Source: Bog-756 sp963831535 (GTDB taxonomy: Bacteria; Actinomycetota; Acidimicrobiia; Acidimicrobiales; RAAP-2). Taken from it: DNA of 64,000 nucleotides. The first letter of the stretch is position 1, and the number at the start of each line of letters is the position of its first letter. Shown here piece by piece: positions 27,701 to 38,002 of this stretch. Under the pieces are notes generated by a model. The model ran no database searches. It was given only the letters and a program-made list of their open reading frames with translations, and was not told the origin of the DNA. Where the stretch lies: NCBI GenBank assembly GCA_963831535.1, contig CAWHQP010000001.1, forward strand, positions 62,001 to 126,000, read 5' to 3'. A program made the translations under genes and the position numbers.

Positions 27701-28531
27701 TCAGGCGTCGATGTACTCGCCGGTTTTGGCGTGCTCCTCGTCGGGAGCCATGGCGGTGTCGAAATACAAGATGGTCAACAGGGCGAAGATGAAGGCCTGG
27801 ATGGCGCCGATGGCCATGTCGAAGAGCTTCCACACCACGGTGAAGGGCACCGACAGGATGGCACCGATGGGCGCGGGACCGAGCTTCCAGATGACCAGGG
27901 AGGCCAGGAGCGACAGCATCAGGCCCCCGGCGAACAGGTTGCCGAACAGACGGAGGGTGAGCGTGACCGGCTTGACCAGCTCCTCGACACCGTTCATGAA
28001 GGCGTTGACGAGGAACAGCTTGGGTGGGAACGGCCGGGTGAAGTAGTGCTTGAAGTACCCACTGACCCCCCGGTTCTTGATGGCGGCCCGGTGCACCAGC
28101 ACGATCACGGTGAGGGCCATGGCCAGGGGCAGGTTGATGTCACTGGTCGGCGCGGGCAACCAGTCGTAGGGGCTGCCGATGCTGAGCACCTCGAACAGGT
28201 TGCAGGTGAAGATGAACACGAACAGGGTGAGGGCCAGAGGGACCACTTGGGCTCCCCGGGGGCCGATGGTGTCGTCCACCTGCTTTTGCACCGCCCCGGT
28301 GGCCAGCTCCCAGAGGAGTTGGAACTTGCCCGGCACCCCGCTGGTGGCCTTCGAGCGCAGGACCAGGCCCATGGTGATCACGACCAGGGCGGCGATGATC
28401 GTGGCCCAGATGATGTCGGCGTCGAAGGTGATGCCGAACAGCTTGAACTGGGGGTGGATGCCCGGCGTGATGTTGATCCCGAGCAACGGCGTGGTGAGGG
28501 GGTGGCTACCCAGTCCCATGGGGTCAGGCAC
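27701..28531 (-). CDS. atpB: ATP synthase F0 subunit a
   Basis: 276-residue stator channel subunit with five to six membrane segments. The essential Arg is in PVTLTLRLFGNLFAGGLM; FTCNLFEVL and the late IQAFIFALLTILYF helix also fit. Intact. Its start overlaps the end of the upstream AtpI-like gene by 8 bases. Confidence 0.95.
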   Translation of the reverse strand: MPDPMGLGSHPLTTPLLGINITPGIHPQFKLFGITFDADIIWATIIAALVVITMGLVLRSKATSGVPGKFQLLWELATGAVQKQVDDTIGPRGAQVVPLALTLFVFIFTCNLFEVLSIGSPYDWLPAPTSDINLPLAMALTVIVLVHRAAIKNRGVSGYFKHYFTRPFPPKLFLVNAFMNGVEELVKPVTLTLRLFGNLFAGGLMLSLLASLVIWKLGPAPIGAILSVPFTVVWKLFDMAIGAIQAFIFALLTILYFDTAMAPDEEHAKTGEYIDA

Positions 28532-29024
28532 CTCCCCGGGTGTCGTCGCCCGATCCCAGGGTCGGAGGCGGGGTGGCCGGAGCGACGTTGTCGTCGATCA
28601 CGCTGGCGTTGATCACGTCGTCGAAGGTGGGCATGGGGCCCGACTTGGCCATGGAACGGGCCACGTTGGCGATCAGGATGACCTGGAACACGGCCAGGCC
28701 GGCCAGGATCCCGAAGCCGAGCTGGTGGGAGACGGTCATGAGACCCAGGGTGACCACGGTGATGATGGCCAGACGCCCGAGGGTGTTGATGGCCAGCGGC
28801 CGGCGCTTGTTCTCGACCCCGCTGTCGCTCACACGGGCCACCGAGCGACCGATCATCCGGAAGTTGAGCGTGCCGAGGCCGAGCCCGATGCACGCACCGA
28901 GGCCCAGCAGCGGCTTGTCGAAGGACACGCAGGCGACCAGGGCGGCCACACCGATCACGAGCACCGTAGCCACGGTCCGCTTGGCCACGTCGGGAACGTT
29001 GGGCAGTTCGAAGTGGGCGAACAT
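28524..29024 (-). CDS. AtpI-like membrane protein upstream of atpB
   Basis: 166 residues from ATG 29024 (MFAHFELPNVPDVAKRTVAT) with four membrane segments: VLVIGVAALVACVSF, LLGLGACIGLGLGTLNF, LAIITVVTLGLMTVSHQLGF and GILAGLAVFQVILIANVA. A Pro/Thr-rich cytoplasmic tail follows. This size and position correspond to the actinobacterial membrane protein between wecA and atpB (AtpI-type assembly or ion-supply factor). Overlaps atpB by 8 bases. Confidence 0.75.
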   Translation of the reverse strand: MFAHFELPNVPDVAKRTVATVLVIGVAALVACVSFDKPLLGLGACIGLGLGTLNFRMIGRSVARVSDSGVENKRRPLAINTLGRLAIITVVTLGLMTVSHQLGFGILAGLAVFQVILIANVARSMAKSGPMPTFDDVINASVIDDNVAPATPPPTLGSGDDTRGGA

Positions 29025-29096
29025 GACCGGGCTATCCCACGATCCGGGCGGCGGCGCCGTCGGCACGTGGGGCTACGGGTACCGGGGCGGGCGACG

Positions 29097-29351
29097 TCAC
29101 AGCAGGCGTCGTACGCGTGAGACGGTGATGAGCACGGCGGCGGCGATGCCGAGCACCACACCCACCAACGTGAACCAGGGGCTGGTGCCCAGCCACCGGT
29201 CGACCAGGTAGCCCAGAGCGGCCAGGCCCACCAGGACCACCGCCACCGTGAGCCCCAGAGTCAGGAACTCGGCCGCCCCGGCCATGGTCCGATCCGGCCG
29301 GGACGGCGGCCGACCCGGTTCGGCATCGGGTGCAGGGGTGGTGTCGTCCAT
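29097..29351 (-). CDS. AtpZ/AtpI-type small membrane protein
   Basis: 84 residues from ATG 29351 (MDDTTPAPDAEPGRPPSRPD). An acidic/Pro-rich head precedes two membrane helices, FLTLGLTVAVVLVGLAALGYLVD and FTLVGVVLGIAAAVLITVSRV, joined by RWLGTSPW. The LVDRWLGTSPWFTLVG pattern is typical of ATPase_gene1/AtpZ proteins that open atp operons. First gene of the operon. Confidence 0.75.
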   Translation of the reverse strand: MDDTTPAPDAEPGRPPSRPDRTMAGAAEFLTLGLTVAVVLVGLAALGYLVDRWLGTSPWFTLVGVVLGIAAAVLITVSRVRRLL

Positions 29352-29701
29352 GGTCGGGCCGTGCCGCGTCACGCTGTCTGGGAGTGGGGAGCTTCACGAG
29401 TCGTTCCTGAAATCACGCAGTGGTTCGGCTGTCGTAGCCAGTCGAGTGGCCGGCCCGCTCGATGCCCACGGAGGTGGCAACCGGCCTGCAATTCACGGGG
29501 CGTATCATCGCACCTCCGAGGTCGTGGCGGCAAAACGTAGGAAATGCTCCGTTTACATTTCGCTCCGACGCCGGCCCACCCGGGCCCGGACGAGCGCAGG
29601 ACGACCACTTCGGGGGCCGACCGGGCGCCGGTGCGCACCTCGGTGCGCTCCGTTCGGCCCCACCGTCCAGTTCTTCGGCCCGACCGTTCAGCCGCTCCGC
29701 C
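29352..29701 (-). promoter_or_regulatory. Leader/promoter region of the atp operon
   Basis: 350 bases without a gene between the wecA stop and atpZ, both on the minus strand. It has a locally AT-richer patch at 29520-29565. No confident -35/-10 pair or terminator was picked out, but position makes it the likely atp operon promoter. Confidence 0.35.
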
Positions 29702-31057
29702 CTACCGATCGCCCCTTGTTCCCGTCGTGGGGCCGGACACCGAGCCGGACACGGTCCGGGCCGCGGAGGCCGGCACGGCCCCCGGAACGGCGCCCGGCGG
29801 GGAGGGTGTCTCCGCAGGTGGGGCATCAGATCCGGCGGCATCGTGGGGTACCGGTCCTTCGGGGGCCGGGGCCGCACCGGTGCCAGGCGGCTCCTCGGGA
29901 GGTCCGGCCTCGGCCACCTCCGCCCCGGGGTCGGCCTCCCGGCGGAGGGACGGGTGGAACAGCGTGTAGAGGATGACCCCGAGAGCCAGGGCACCGAAGG
30001 GGATGATGGCGTTGACGCTGGAGATGTAGAGCGGGAACAGGATGAAGCCGGACAGGATGAGCGTCCACGCCCACAGGATGAGCACGCTCCGGCGGTGTCC
30101 ATGCCCCAGTCGGAGGAGCCGGTGATGGAGATGGTTCTTGTCCGGTGTGGCGAAACCGGTGCGGTTGGCCGTGCGGCGCACGAAGGCGAAGGCCATGTCC
30201 ACCATGGGCACTCCGAGGATGAAGAACGGGATGAACAGGGGCAGGTAGAAGAAGTAGGTCTGCCCGGTGCGGGTGGCCACCCCGCCCACATTTCCCGACA
30301 CCCGTCCCCCGATGAGCATGGTGGACGCCGCCATCAACAGCCCCAACAGCAGCGCGCCGGCGTCACCCATGAAGATCTTGGCCGGATGGAAGTTGTGGGG
30401 CAGGAACCCGAGGCAGATCCCGCAGGTGATCACGGCGATGAGCGGCCCGATGTTGTCGATCTGAAGGTTGCCCAGGTGCTGGAGGTGCAGCCCGTAGATG
30501 GCCAGGGCCCCCGAGGCGATGGCCACCACCCCGGCGGCCAGGCCGTCCAGGCCGTCGATCAGGTTCACCGCGTTGGTGATGGCGATGACCCACAGAGCCG
30601 TGAGCAGCGGGGTCCACTCGGGGGACAGCTGGACCAGACCGGCCAGCGGGATCTTGAGCTGGAACCAGGTCACCCCCATGAAGTAGAGGATGGTGGCGGC
30701 CAGCACCTCGCCGGCCACCTTGGCCGGGGCCGACATGTCGCGGAAGTCGTCGATCATCCCCACCACGAAGATGGCCGCCGCCCCGAGGATCAGGCCCAGC
30801 GGCTCCGACGACCCCCGGAACAGAGGGTCGAGGGCCGGGATGGACGCAGCCACGGCCCAGGCCACCAGCATGGCCACGAACATGGCCACCCCGCCGGCCG
30901 CCGGCGTCACCCGCTGGTGGACCTTGCGCTCGTCGGGTTGGGCCACGTAGCCGACCTGGACGGCCAGGCGGCGGGCGGGGAAGGTGAGCACCCAGGACGA
31001 CACCGCGGCCACCACCAGGATCACGCCGTACCAGTTGAGCGGTACGACAGCGCTCAT
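29702..31057 (-). CDS. wecA: UDP-GlcNAc:undecaprenyl-phosphate GlcNAc-1-phosphate transferase (WecA/TagO type)
   Basis: Membrane transferase starting a cell-envelope polymer on undecaprenyl phosphate. About 11 membrane segments. Family motifs are AQPDERKVHQRVTPAAGGVA, MIDDFRDM (Mg-binding DD), NAVNLIDGLDGLAAG, FHPAKIFMGDAGALLLG and DKNHLHHRLLRLGH. In mycobacteria the same gene starts the arabinogalactan linkage unit and also precedes the atp operon. ATG 31057 is preferred. A 100-residue Pro/Glu/Ala-rich cytoplasmic tail (residues about 350-450) is unusually long. Confidence 0.92.
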   Translation of the reverse strand: MSAVVPLNWYGVILVVAAVSSWVLTFPARRLAVQVGYVAQPDERKVHQRVTPAAGGVAMFVAMLVAWAVAASIPALDPLFRGSSEPLGLILGAAAIFVVGMIDDFRDMSAPAKVAGEVLAATILYFMGVTWFQLKIPLAGLVQLSPEWTPLLTALWVIAITNAVNLIDGLDGLAAGVVAIASGALAIYGLHLQHLGNLQIDNIGPLIAVITCGICLGFLPHNFHPAKIFMGDAGALLLGLLMAASTMLIGGRVSGNVGGVATRTGQTYFFYLPLFIPFFILGVPMVDMAFAFVRRTANRTGFATPDKNHLHHRLLRLGHGHRRSVLILWAWTLILSGFILFPLYISSVNAIIPFGALALGVILYTLFHPSLRREADPGAEVAEAGPPEEPPGTGAAPAPEGPVPHDAAGSDAPPAETPSPPGAVPGAVPASAARTVSGSVSGPTTGTRGDR

Positions 31058-31079
31058 GCGAGCACCAGATCGGCTTCGA

Positions 31080-32384
31080 TCACGCCCCGCCCAGGGTGGG
31101 GTACGGAGGGAAGGCGGCACACAGCGCACGCACCTCGGACCGGATGGCACCGATGACCGCCTCGTCCTCGCGATGGCGCAGGGTCCGGGCGATCAGGGCG
31201 CCGATGGCGCGGAACTCGTCGGGACCCATGCCCGCCGTGGTCTGGGCGGCCGAGCCCAGGCGGAGTCCCGAGGTGATGAACGGGGAGCGGGGGTCGTCGG
31301 GGATGGTGTTGCGGTTGCAGGTGATCCCGGCCCGGTCGAGGACCTCCTGGGCCACTTTGCCGGTGAGCTCGGCGTCGAAGGGGCGCAGGTCCACGAGCAC
31401 CTGGTGGTTCTCGGTGCCCCCCGAGACCAGCCGGATCCCCTCGCCGACCAGGGAGGAACCGAGGGCGGCGGCGTTGGCCACCACCGCGTGGGCGTAGGTC
31501 CGGAACTCGGGTCGGGCGGCCTCGGCGAAGGCCACGGCCTTGGCCGCGATGACGTGCTCCAGGGGCCCGCCCTGCAGGCCGGGGAAGACCGCGCTGTCCA
31601 CGGCCTTGGCCAGATCCGCCCCGCACAGGATGGCCCCGCCACGCGGACCCCGCAGGGTCTTGTGGGTGGTGAAGGTGACCACGTCGGCCACCCCCACCGG
31701 CGAGGGGTGGGCGCCGCCGGCGATGAGCCCGGCGGGGTGGGCGGCGTCGAACATGAAACGGGCGCCGACCGAGTCGGCGATCTCGCGGAACGGCAGGGGG
31801 TCGATGATCCGGGCGTAGGCGGTGGACCCGGCCACGATGAGGGCCGGCCGCTCCCGGCGGGCCAGGTCGGCCACCTGGTCGAAGTCGATGATCTCCCCGG
31901 GCTTGTCCGGGTCGTCGGAGGCGGCCGAGACGCCGTAGGAGACGAACCGCCAGACCTTGGACGTGATGCTGGCCGGCGACCCGTGGGTCAGGTGCCCGCC
32001 GTGGTCGAGCCGCATGGCCAGGATGGTGTCCCCCGGCTCGAGCAGGGCCTGGTAGACGGCCAGGTTGGCGTTGGCCCCGGCGTGGGGCTGGACGTTGGCG
32101 TGCTCCGCCCCGAACAGCGCACACAGGCGCCGGCGGGCCAGGTCCTCGACCTCGTCGATGACCTGGTTCCCCCCGTAGTAGCGACGGCCCGGGTAGCCCT
32201 CGGCGTACTTGTTGGTGAGGACCGAACCGGTGGCGGCCAGCACCGCCGGGGAGGTGAAGTTCTCCGAGGCGATGAGCTGGAGGGTGGTCGACTGCCGCTC
32301 GGCCTCCTGGCCCAGCAGGGTGGCAACCTCGGGGTCGCCGGCCAGCCAGTCGTCGAAGGGCGACGCGGCGGATGTGGCGGTCAT
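31080..32384 (-). CDS. glyA: Serine hydroxymethyltransferase
   Basis: PLP enzyme converting serine and tetrahydrofolate to glycine and methylene-THF. 434 residues, intact. Motifs are LQLIASENFTSPAVL, YPGRRYYGGNQVIDEVE, HGGHLTHGSP and the PLP-lysine site VTFTTHKTLRGPRGG. ATG 32384 overlaps the rpiB stop (4 bases), so rpiB and glyA are translationally coupled. Confidence 0.96.
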   Translation of the reverse strand: MTATSAASPFDDWLAGDPEVATLLGQEAERQSTTLQLIASENFTSPAVLAATGSVLTNKYAEGYPGRRYYGGNQVIDEVEDLARRRLCALFGAEHANVQPHAGANANLAVYQALLEPGDTILAMRLDHGGHLTHGSPASITSKVWRFVSYGVSAASDDPDKPGEIIDFDQVADLARRERPALIVAGSTAYARIIDPLPFREIADSVGARFMFDAAHPAGLIAGGAHPSPVGVADVVTFTTHKTLRGPRGGAILCGADLAKAVDSAVFPGLQGGPLEHVIAAKAVAFAEAARPEFRTYAHAVVANAAALGSSLVGEGIRLVSGGTENHQVLVDLRPFDAELTGKVAQEVLDRAGITCNRNTIPDDPRSPFITSGLRLGSAAQTTAGMGPDEFRAIGALIARTLRHREDEAVIGAIRSEVRALCAAFPPYPTLGGA

Positions 32385-32873
32385 GACGGGACTCCTCCCC
32401 TGTCGGGCTGCTCGGACCCGCCGGGCGTACGGACCGCGTCCATGGCGGCCAATTCGTCCAGTCGGGGCTGGTGGCGCCCACCCTCGAAGGCGGTGGTGAA
32501 GAAGGTGTCCACGGCGTCGACGGCCTCGGCCGTGCCCAGGGTCCGGCCCCCGAGGCAGATCACGTTGGCGTCGTTGTGCCTCCGGGCCAGTGAGGCGGTG
32601 GTCACGTCGTGGACCAGGGCGGCCCGGACGCCGGGCACCTTGTTGGCCGCCATCGAGATGCCGATACCGGTGCCGCACACGCAGACCCCCCGGTCGGCCC
32701 GGCCCTCGACCACGGCCCGGCCCACGGCGGCCCCGTAGGTCGGGTAGTCAACCGAGACGTCGGGCGGAGTCGGTTCCCAGGTCGACGACCTGGTGGCCGG
32801 CGTCGGCCAGATGCTTGGCCAGGGTGTTCTTCAGGTCGAACCCGGCATGATCCGATCCCACGGCGATCCGCAT
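32381..32873 (-). CDS. rpiB: Ribose-5-phosphate isomerase B (one frame break)
   Basis: Pentose-phosphate isomerase. The N-terminus MRIAVGSDHAGFDLKNTLAK and HQVVDLGTDS are followed, after the break, by SVDYPTYGAAVGRAVVEG and the active-site GVCVCGTGIGISMAANK, then RRHNDANVICLGGRTLG. One extra G near 32763 (GAC TCC G CCC GAC) separates the halves. The last 25 residues are a Gly/Glu-rich tail. Confidence 0.9.
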
Positions 32874-32937
32874 CACCCGAGTGTACCGACCGGGAATCGG
32901 CCCCGAGGGCCCTCCGGGTACGCTCGGTGAGCTCCAT

Positions 32938-34545
32938 GGTGCTCGACCCCCGCACGCCGGTGATCGTCGGGGTCGGTCAGGTCACCAACCGGCCCGGACC
33001 CCGAGGGCGACGGATCCCTGGCCGACCGGCCCGAGCCCGTCGGCCTGATGGTCGACGCCGTGCGGGCCGCCGTCGAGGACTGCGACGGCGCTCCACCGGG
33101 TGGGTCCGCCCCGGGCGGGTCGACGGCTGCTGAGCCGCATCCAGTCCCTGCGGGTGGCCGATCCGCTGAGCTGGCACTACGAGAACCCCGGGCATGCTGG
33201 TCTCGGCGGCCCTGGGCATCGAGCCGGCCCAGCTGGTGGTGACCACCACCGGGGGGAACAACCCCCAGAGCCTGGTCAACGCCACCGCCCTGGCCATCGG
33301 GCGCGGCGAGCTGGACGTGGCCGTCCTGGTCGGAGCCGACTGCGTCTACACCCAGGCCGCCACCCGCCGGCACGCCGAGCGGCCCCTGCTGCCCTGGACG
33401 GTGCAGCCGGCCGGGACCCTCCGGCCCGCCGTGTTCGGCAGCGACCGGCGGGGCACCACCGAGGCCGAGGAGGAGCGCGGCCTCGACCTGCCCGTCCACG
33501 TCTTCCCGCTGTTCGAGAACGCCCTCCGGGCCGAGGCCGGCCGGTCCCTCGACCGAGCACCGGGACCGGATCGGCCGGCTGTGGTCCGGCTTCTCCGAGG
33601 TGGCGGCGGCCAACCCCTACGCCTGGCTCCACCGGGTCCGGACCGCCGAGGAGATCATCACGGTCGACCGAGGCCAACCGGATGATCGCCTACCCCTACA
33701 CCAAGCTGCTCACCGCCAACCTGCAGGTGGACCAGGGTGCGGCCCTCATCATGTGCTCGGCGTCGGCGGCCCGGGCCGCCGGCATCGCCGAGGACCGGTG
33801 GGTCTTCCCCCTGGCCGGGGCGGACGCCCACGACCACTGGTTCCTCTCCCACCGGCTCGACTTCCACTCGTCGCCGGCCATCCGGCTGGCCGGGGCCTCG
33901 GCCCTGGCCCTGGCCGACACCGGCGTCGAGGAGCTGGGCCCGGTGGACCTCTACTCGTGCTTCCCCTCGGCGGTGCAGATCGCCGCCCGCGAGCTCGGCC
34001 TGCCGGAGGACGATCCGGGCCGGCCCCTCACCGTGACCGGCGGGATGACCTTCGGCGGCGGGCCGGGCAACAACTACGGGACCCATGCCGTGGCCTCGAT
34101 GGTCGGGGCCCTCCGGGCCGACCCGGGATCACGGGGCCTCGTCACCGGGCTCGGGTGGTACGTCACGAAGCACAGCGTGGGCATCTACGGCACCGAGCCG
34201 CCCAGCGGCACGCCCGCCGCGCCTGGCGGCGGGCGGCTGCCCGAGGGGACCGCGGTGGAGGAGGCGGCCGGCTTCGCCTGGGCCGACCCCCAGGCGGCGG
34301 TGGGTGCACTCCCCCAGTGCGTTCCCGACGCCGACGCCGAGGGCGAGGTGACCGTCGAGACCTACTCGGTGGCCTACGGGCCGACCGGGTCACCCGAGCG
34401 GGCGGTGGTGGCCTGTCGCACCCCCGAGGGCCGGCGGGCCTGGGCCAACGTCGACGATCCCGACCAGCTGGCCGTGCTGGTCACCGAGGAGGGGTGCGGG
34501 CGCCTCGGCACCCTCCGGCCCGGGGGCATCGTCGACCTCTCCTAG
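32938..34545 (+). CDS. Thiolase-like acetyl-CoA acetyltransferase family protein (about five frame breaks)
   Basis: Thiolase-superfamily protein with the extra C-terminal domain found in actinobacterial homologues. Segments in order are TPVIVGVGQVTNRP, SLRVADPLSWHYENPG, LVVTTTGGNNPQSLVN, DVAVLVGADCVYTQAA, EVAAANPYAWLHRVRT, MIAYPYTKLLTANLQVDQGA and LTVTGGMTFGGGPGNNYGTH, plus an OB-like tail ending GGIVDLS. The usual nucleophilic Cys loop of biosynthetic thiolases is not evident, so the reaction is uncertain. The frame shifts near 33000, 33100, 33192, 33557 and 33670, mostly one extra G or C. Divergent from rpiB. Confidence 0.8.
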
Positions 34546-34588
34546 GTGGTGGTACGGCCGGTCCTAGGTAGCGGTCCGGCCGGCCGGG

Positions 34589-35712
34589 TCAGGCCGGAGC
34601 GGTCCCGGCCGTGACCGACGGGGGCGAGTCGGGATCCCGGTACCGGTGCTTGAAGGCGGCGTAGGCGAACGGGCCCGACATCAGCGGCAGCCAGTACGAG
34701 GCCAGCCGGTAGGCCAGGGTGGCCAGGACCGCCTGGGCCCCGTCCAGGCCGGCCAGGACCAGCAGCCCCGAGAGGCTGGCCTCGACGATGCCCAGTCCGC
34801 CCGGGGTGATGGGGACCAGGCCGATGATGCCGGCCACGGCGTAGGCCAACAGGATCAGCGACGGGCGGGGGTGCGCCCCGACGGCCCGCACCGAGAAGAG
34901 CAGGCACAGGTAGTCGAAGGCCAGCGTCCGGCCGACAGCAGCGTGGCCTGCCACCACTTCTGGCCCAGCACGCCGCGGATGAGGTCCCGCTGCTCCATCA
35001 GCCGGTCGGGCAGGCCGGCGAGGGGGGCCCGCTTGCGGAGGAGCCGGTTGCGGGCCGACTGGAACACCCGGCCCACCCAGCGGAGGGGGGCCTCCAGGGT
35101 CATGAACAGCGCTCCGAGCCCGCAGAAGAGGAAGAAGCCGATGGCCCCGATGATCGCTGCGTCGACCAGGCCCTGCTTCACCGGGGAGCCGAACAGCACC
35201 ACCGGCAGGACGAACACCGGGAGGGCCAGCAGGCCGGCGATCCCGAGGAACGAGAAGGCGGTGAGGCCCCCGACGGCGTCGGTGGCGTCCATGCCGCTCG
35301 TGGCCAGCATGCGGAACTGCACGGCGGCTCCGGCGGCCGCCCCTCCGGGCACGATGAGGGAGATGGAGTTGCCGGCCAGCTGGGCGGTGACCACCGAGAA
35401 CCACGCCTTGGTGCGCAGGGCGATGCGCTGGAGGGAGAAGGTGCAGGCGAAGTGGGCCGCCTCGGCCACCAGGGCCGGGATGAACCACAAGAGGTCGAGG
35501 GTGGCCAGACGGGGCCACGAGTGGAAGACGTCGAACAGGTCGGGCAGGACCAGGTAGAGGGCCACCCCGGCGACCAGGACCACGATGACCCGCTTGACCA
35601 GGGACTTCCAGTTGAATGCCTGGTGCTGCTGCTCCTCGAACTGGGCCTCGAAGGACCGCGACCGCGACTCGGCTCCGGAGGGTCCCGATCCTGGGGCGGT
35701 CTCGGCGGTCAC
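34589..35712 (-). CDS. Lysylphosphatidylglycerol synthase TM-region (UPF0104-type) membrane protein
   Basis: A polytopic membrane protein with about seven segments, including FNWKSLVKRVIVVLVAGVAL, ISLIVPGGAAAGAAVQFRML, FSFLGIAGLLALPVFVLPVV and the terminal IIGLVPITPGGLGIVEASLSG. The SLIVPGG and ITPGGLGIVEA motifs are diagnostic of the flippase/AglD-like LPG-synthase TM family. The catalytic MprF domain is absent. GTG 35712 is taken as start. The frame changes near 34935 between ATLLSA and TLAFDYLCLLF (net one base lost or two gained). It lies 50 bases after the serine hydrolase gene. Confidence 0.8.
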
Positions 35713-35762
35713 CCGGGCGGGCTCCCGACCCGTCGGCGGCACTCGGTCATGGGTCGGCTCGG

Positions 35763-36893
35763 TCAGCCTTCGACGAGGGCCGCCGCCGCAGCCAGCATGA
35801 TGGTCGCCCCCCGGAAGTCGCCCTGGATCCCGTTGTCCATCCGGTTCATGACGTAGCAGACGGTCAGCCGGGCCTCCAGGTCCATCACGATGAGCGAGCC
35901 GCCGTAGCCACCCCAGTAGCAGGCCCGTGGACCGATGGGCATCATCTCGGTGGACAGCCCGTAGCCCATGCCGAACCGGTTGGGCAGCCCGAGGACCAGG
36001 TCGATCCCGTCGGCCTGCTGGTCGAAGATGGGCTCGCACCCCTTCTCGGAGAGGAGTCTGATCCCGCGGGCCTCGCCACTGCCGGCGATGACCGACTGGA
36101 CAAGGGCCACCGACATGGCGTTGCCGTGGCCGTTGGCGGCGGGGATCTCGGCCCGGCGCCACCATGCGTGCTGCGGGTACGTGGCGTCGAGCAGGGGGTT
36201 GGTCATGGCCCGCACGGCGATGGCCGACGGCGTGAACGCGTCCAGGTCCATCGGAGGCGGGGGGATGACGAAGGAGACCCGGCCGTCCTCGGACTCGGGC
36301 AGACCGATGAAGAAGTCCGCACCCAGAGGATCGGCCACCTCCCGGGCGAACCAGGTCCCGATGGTGTCCCCGGTGATCCGGCGCACCACTTCGCCGATCA
36401 GGTAGCCCTGGGTCACGGCGTGATAGCCCGAGGCCGTCCCCGGCTCCCACCACGGCTCCTGGGCCGCCAGCATCGAGGTGCACCGGTCCCAGTCGGCCAG
36501 ATCCTCGGACCGCAGGGGCTCGGACCACCCGGGCAGTCCGGCAGTATGGCCCATCAGGTGGCGGACCTGGACCGCCTCTTTCCCGCCGGCGGCGAACTCG
36601 GGCCAGTACTCGGCCACCGGAGCGTAGAAGTCGAGCTCCCCGCGGTCGGCCAGCATCAGGGCGCAGAGGAAGGTCATGGTCTTGGTGGTGGACCAGACGT
36701 TGGTGAGGGTGTCCTCCCGCCACGGTGCCGAGTGCGCCTCGTCGACGAAGCCGCCCCACACGTCGACCACCGGGTGCCCGTCGAGGAGCACCGCCACCGA
36801 GGCCCCCACGTCCGTGCCGGCGTCGAGGCTGGACGACAGGGCGTCCACCACTGCAGCGAACTGCGGATCCCACGTACCTTCGAGCTCAGCCAT
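35763..36893 (-). CDS. Beta-lactamase-family serine hydrolase
   Basis: 376 residues, penicillin-binding-protein fold. The nucleophile motif S-x-x-K is NVWSTTKTMTFLCALML; the Tyr motif is GYHAVTQGYLIGEVV (Y-x-A); the C-terminal GGSLIVMDLEARLTVCYVMN region supplies the third motif area. No signal peptide, so it is cytoplasmic. Members are esterases or transesterases rather than true beta-lactamases. Complete. Confidence 0.88.
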   Translation of the reverse strand: MAELEGTWDPQFAAVVDALSSSLDAGTDVGASVAVLLDGHPVVDVWGGFVDEAHSAPWREDTLTNVWSTTKTMTFLCALMLADRGELDFYAPVAEYWPEFAAGGKEAVQVRHLMGHTAGLPGWSEPLRSEDLADWDRCTSMLAAQEPWWEPGTASGYHAVTQGYLIGEVVRRITGDTIGTWFAREVADPLGADFFIGLPESEDGRVSFVIPPPPMDLDAFTPSAIAVRAMTNPLLDATYPQHAWWRRAEIPAANGHGNAMSVALVQSVIAGSGEARGIRLLSEKGCEPIFDQQADGIDLVLGLPNRFGMGYGLSTEMMPIGPRACYWGGYGGSLIVMDLEARLTVCYVMNRMDNGIQGDFRGATIMLAAAAALVEG

Positions 36894-36995
36894 ACTCCGT
36901 CCTCCCGTTCACGGTGCCTGGCCCACGATCATCCCACGGGCGGCGGCCCGGGAGCATCCTCCGGCGGATGGTGCGGACGGGTATCGGGGAGAGGG

Positions 36996-37862
36996 TCAGC
37001 CCCCGCCGTGGCCCCGCCGGTAGTCGACGGCGGCGACGTCCTCGTCGCCGTGACCGTCGGCCACCGTCTCGTCCAGTCGGTCCCGGACCGCCTGGAACAA
37101 GGGGGTGGGAGTGGCGATGGCCAGGGAGAGATCGACATCCTTGAGGGCGAGGCGTACGGTGAAGCCCGGCTCGTAGGAGCGGGCGTCCATCATCTGCACC
37201 TTCCCGAGGGCATAGGGCATGGCCAGCGGCCCCGCCTCCAGGGCCTCCACCAACGTGGCGTGCTCGATGCCCAAGGTGTCACAGAGGCCCAACACGTCGC
37301 TCATGGCCACCGTCGAGGCGGTCAGCCAGGCGTTGACGGCCAGCTTGAGTGAGCTCCCCTCCACGCCCGTCCCCACGTGCAGCACCGAGGAGCCCAGGGC
37401 CTCGAGCACCGGTCGCGCCCGTTCGAGCACCCCGTCCTGTCCGGCCACCAGCCAGACCAGGGTTCCCTGGCGGGCCGGGGCCGTGGATCCGGAGACTGGG
37501 GCGTCGAGATAGTCGGCGTGATGCCGGTCGGCCGTCTCGGCCAGGGCCCGGGCGTGGTCCGGTCCGACCGTGCTGGCCTGGATCCAGACCGCTCCGGAAT
37601 CCATGAACGAGAGGGCCTCGCCCATGACCTCGGCCACCGCGTCACCGTCGCGCAGCACAGTGAGCACGGCGGCGGAGCCGGTCACGGCCTCGCCCACCCG
37701 GTCCACCGCGGTGACGCCGGTCGACCGGGCCGCCGCCTCCTTGGCCCGATCGGCCGTGCGGTTCCAGAGGCGGACGTCGTGCCCGGTGTCACCGAGGCGG
37801 GCGGCCATGGCCGCGCCCAGTGCCCCGGCGCCGAGGATGGTGACGGTGGGATGGGTGGACAT
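36996..37862 (-). CDS. NAD(P)-dependent beta-hydroxyacid dehydrogenase (3-hydroxyisobutyrate dehydrogenase family)
   Basis: 288 residues. The Rossmann motif is ILGAGALGAAMAARLGDTG, followed by DVRLWNRTADRAKEA. The substrate-binding DAPVSGSTAPARQGTLVWLVAG and the catalytic-Lys region GVEGSSLKLAVNAWL identify the beta-HAD family (HIBADH, tartronate semialdehyde reductase and imine-reductase-like enzymes). The substrate cannot be assigned. Divergent from the flavin monooxygenase gene with 140 bases between. Confidence 0.88.
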   Translation of the reverse strand: MSTHPTVTILGAGALGAAMAARLGDTGHDVRLWNRTADRAKEAAARSTGVTAVDRVGEAVTGSAAVLTVLRDGDAVAEVMGEALSFMDSGAVWIQASTVGPDHARALAETADRHHADYLDAPVSGSTAPARQGTLVWLVAGQDGVLERARPVLEALGSSVLHVGTGVEGSSLKLAVNAWLTASTVAMSDVLGLCDTLGIEHATLVEALEAGPLAMPYALGKVQMMDARSYEPGFTVRLALKDVDLSLAIATPTPLFQAVRDRLDETVADGHGDEDVAAVDYRRGHGGG

Positions 37863-38002
37863 CGCCGCTCCTTCGTGCTCCTGGTACGTGGCCTTCGCGG
37901 TCCCCCGGCCCTCGTGTTCAGCTAATCACCTCACGGCCCACTTCGAGACCCCGGCCCGCCCGGGAGCCACCGAGCGGGCCCGGAGCGGTAAGACTGGTCA
38001 CT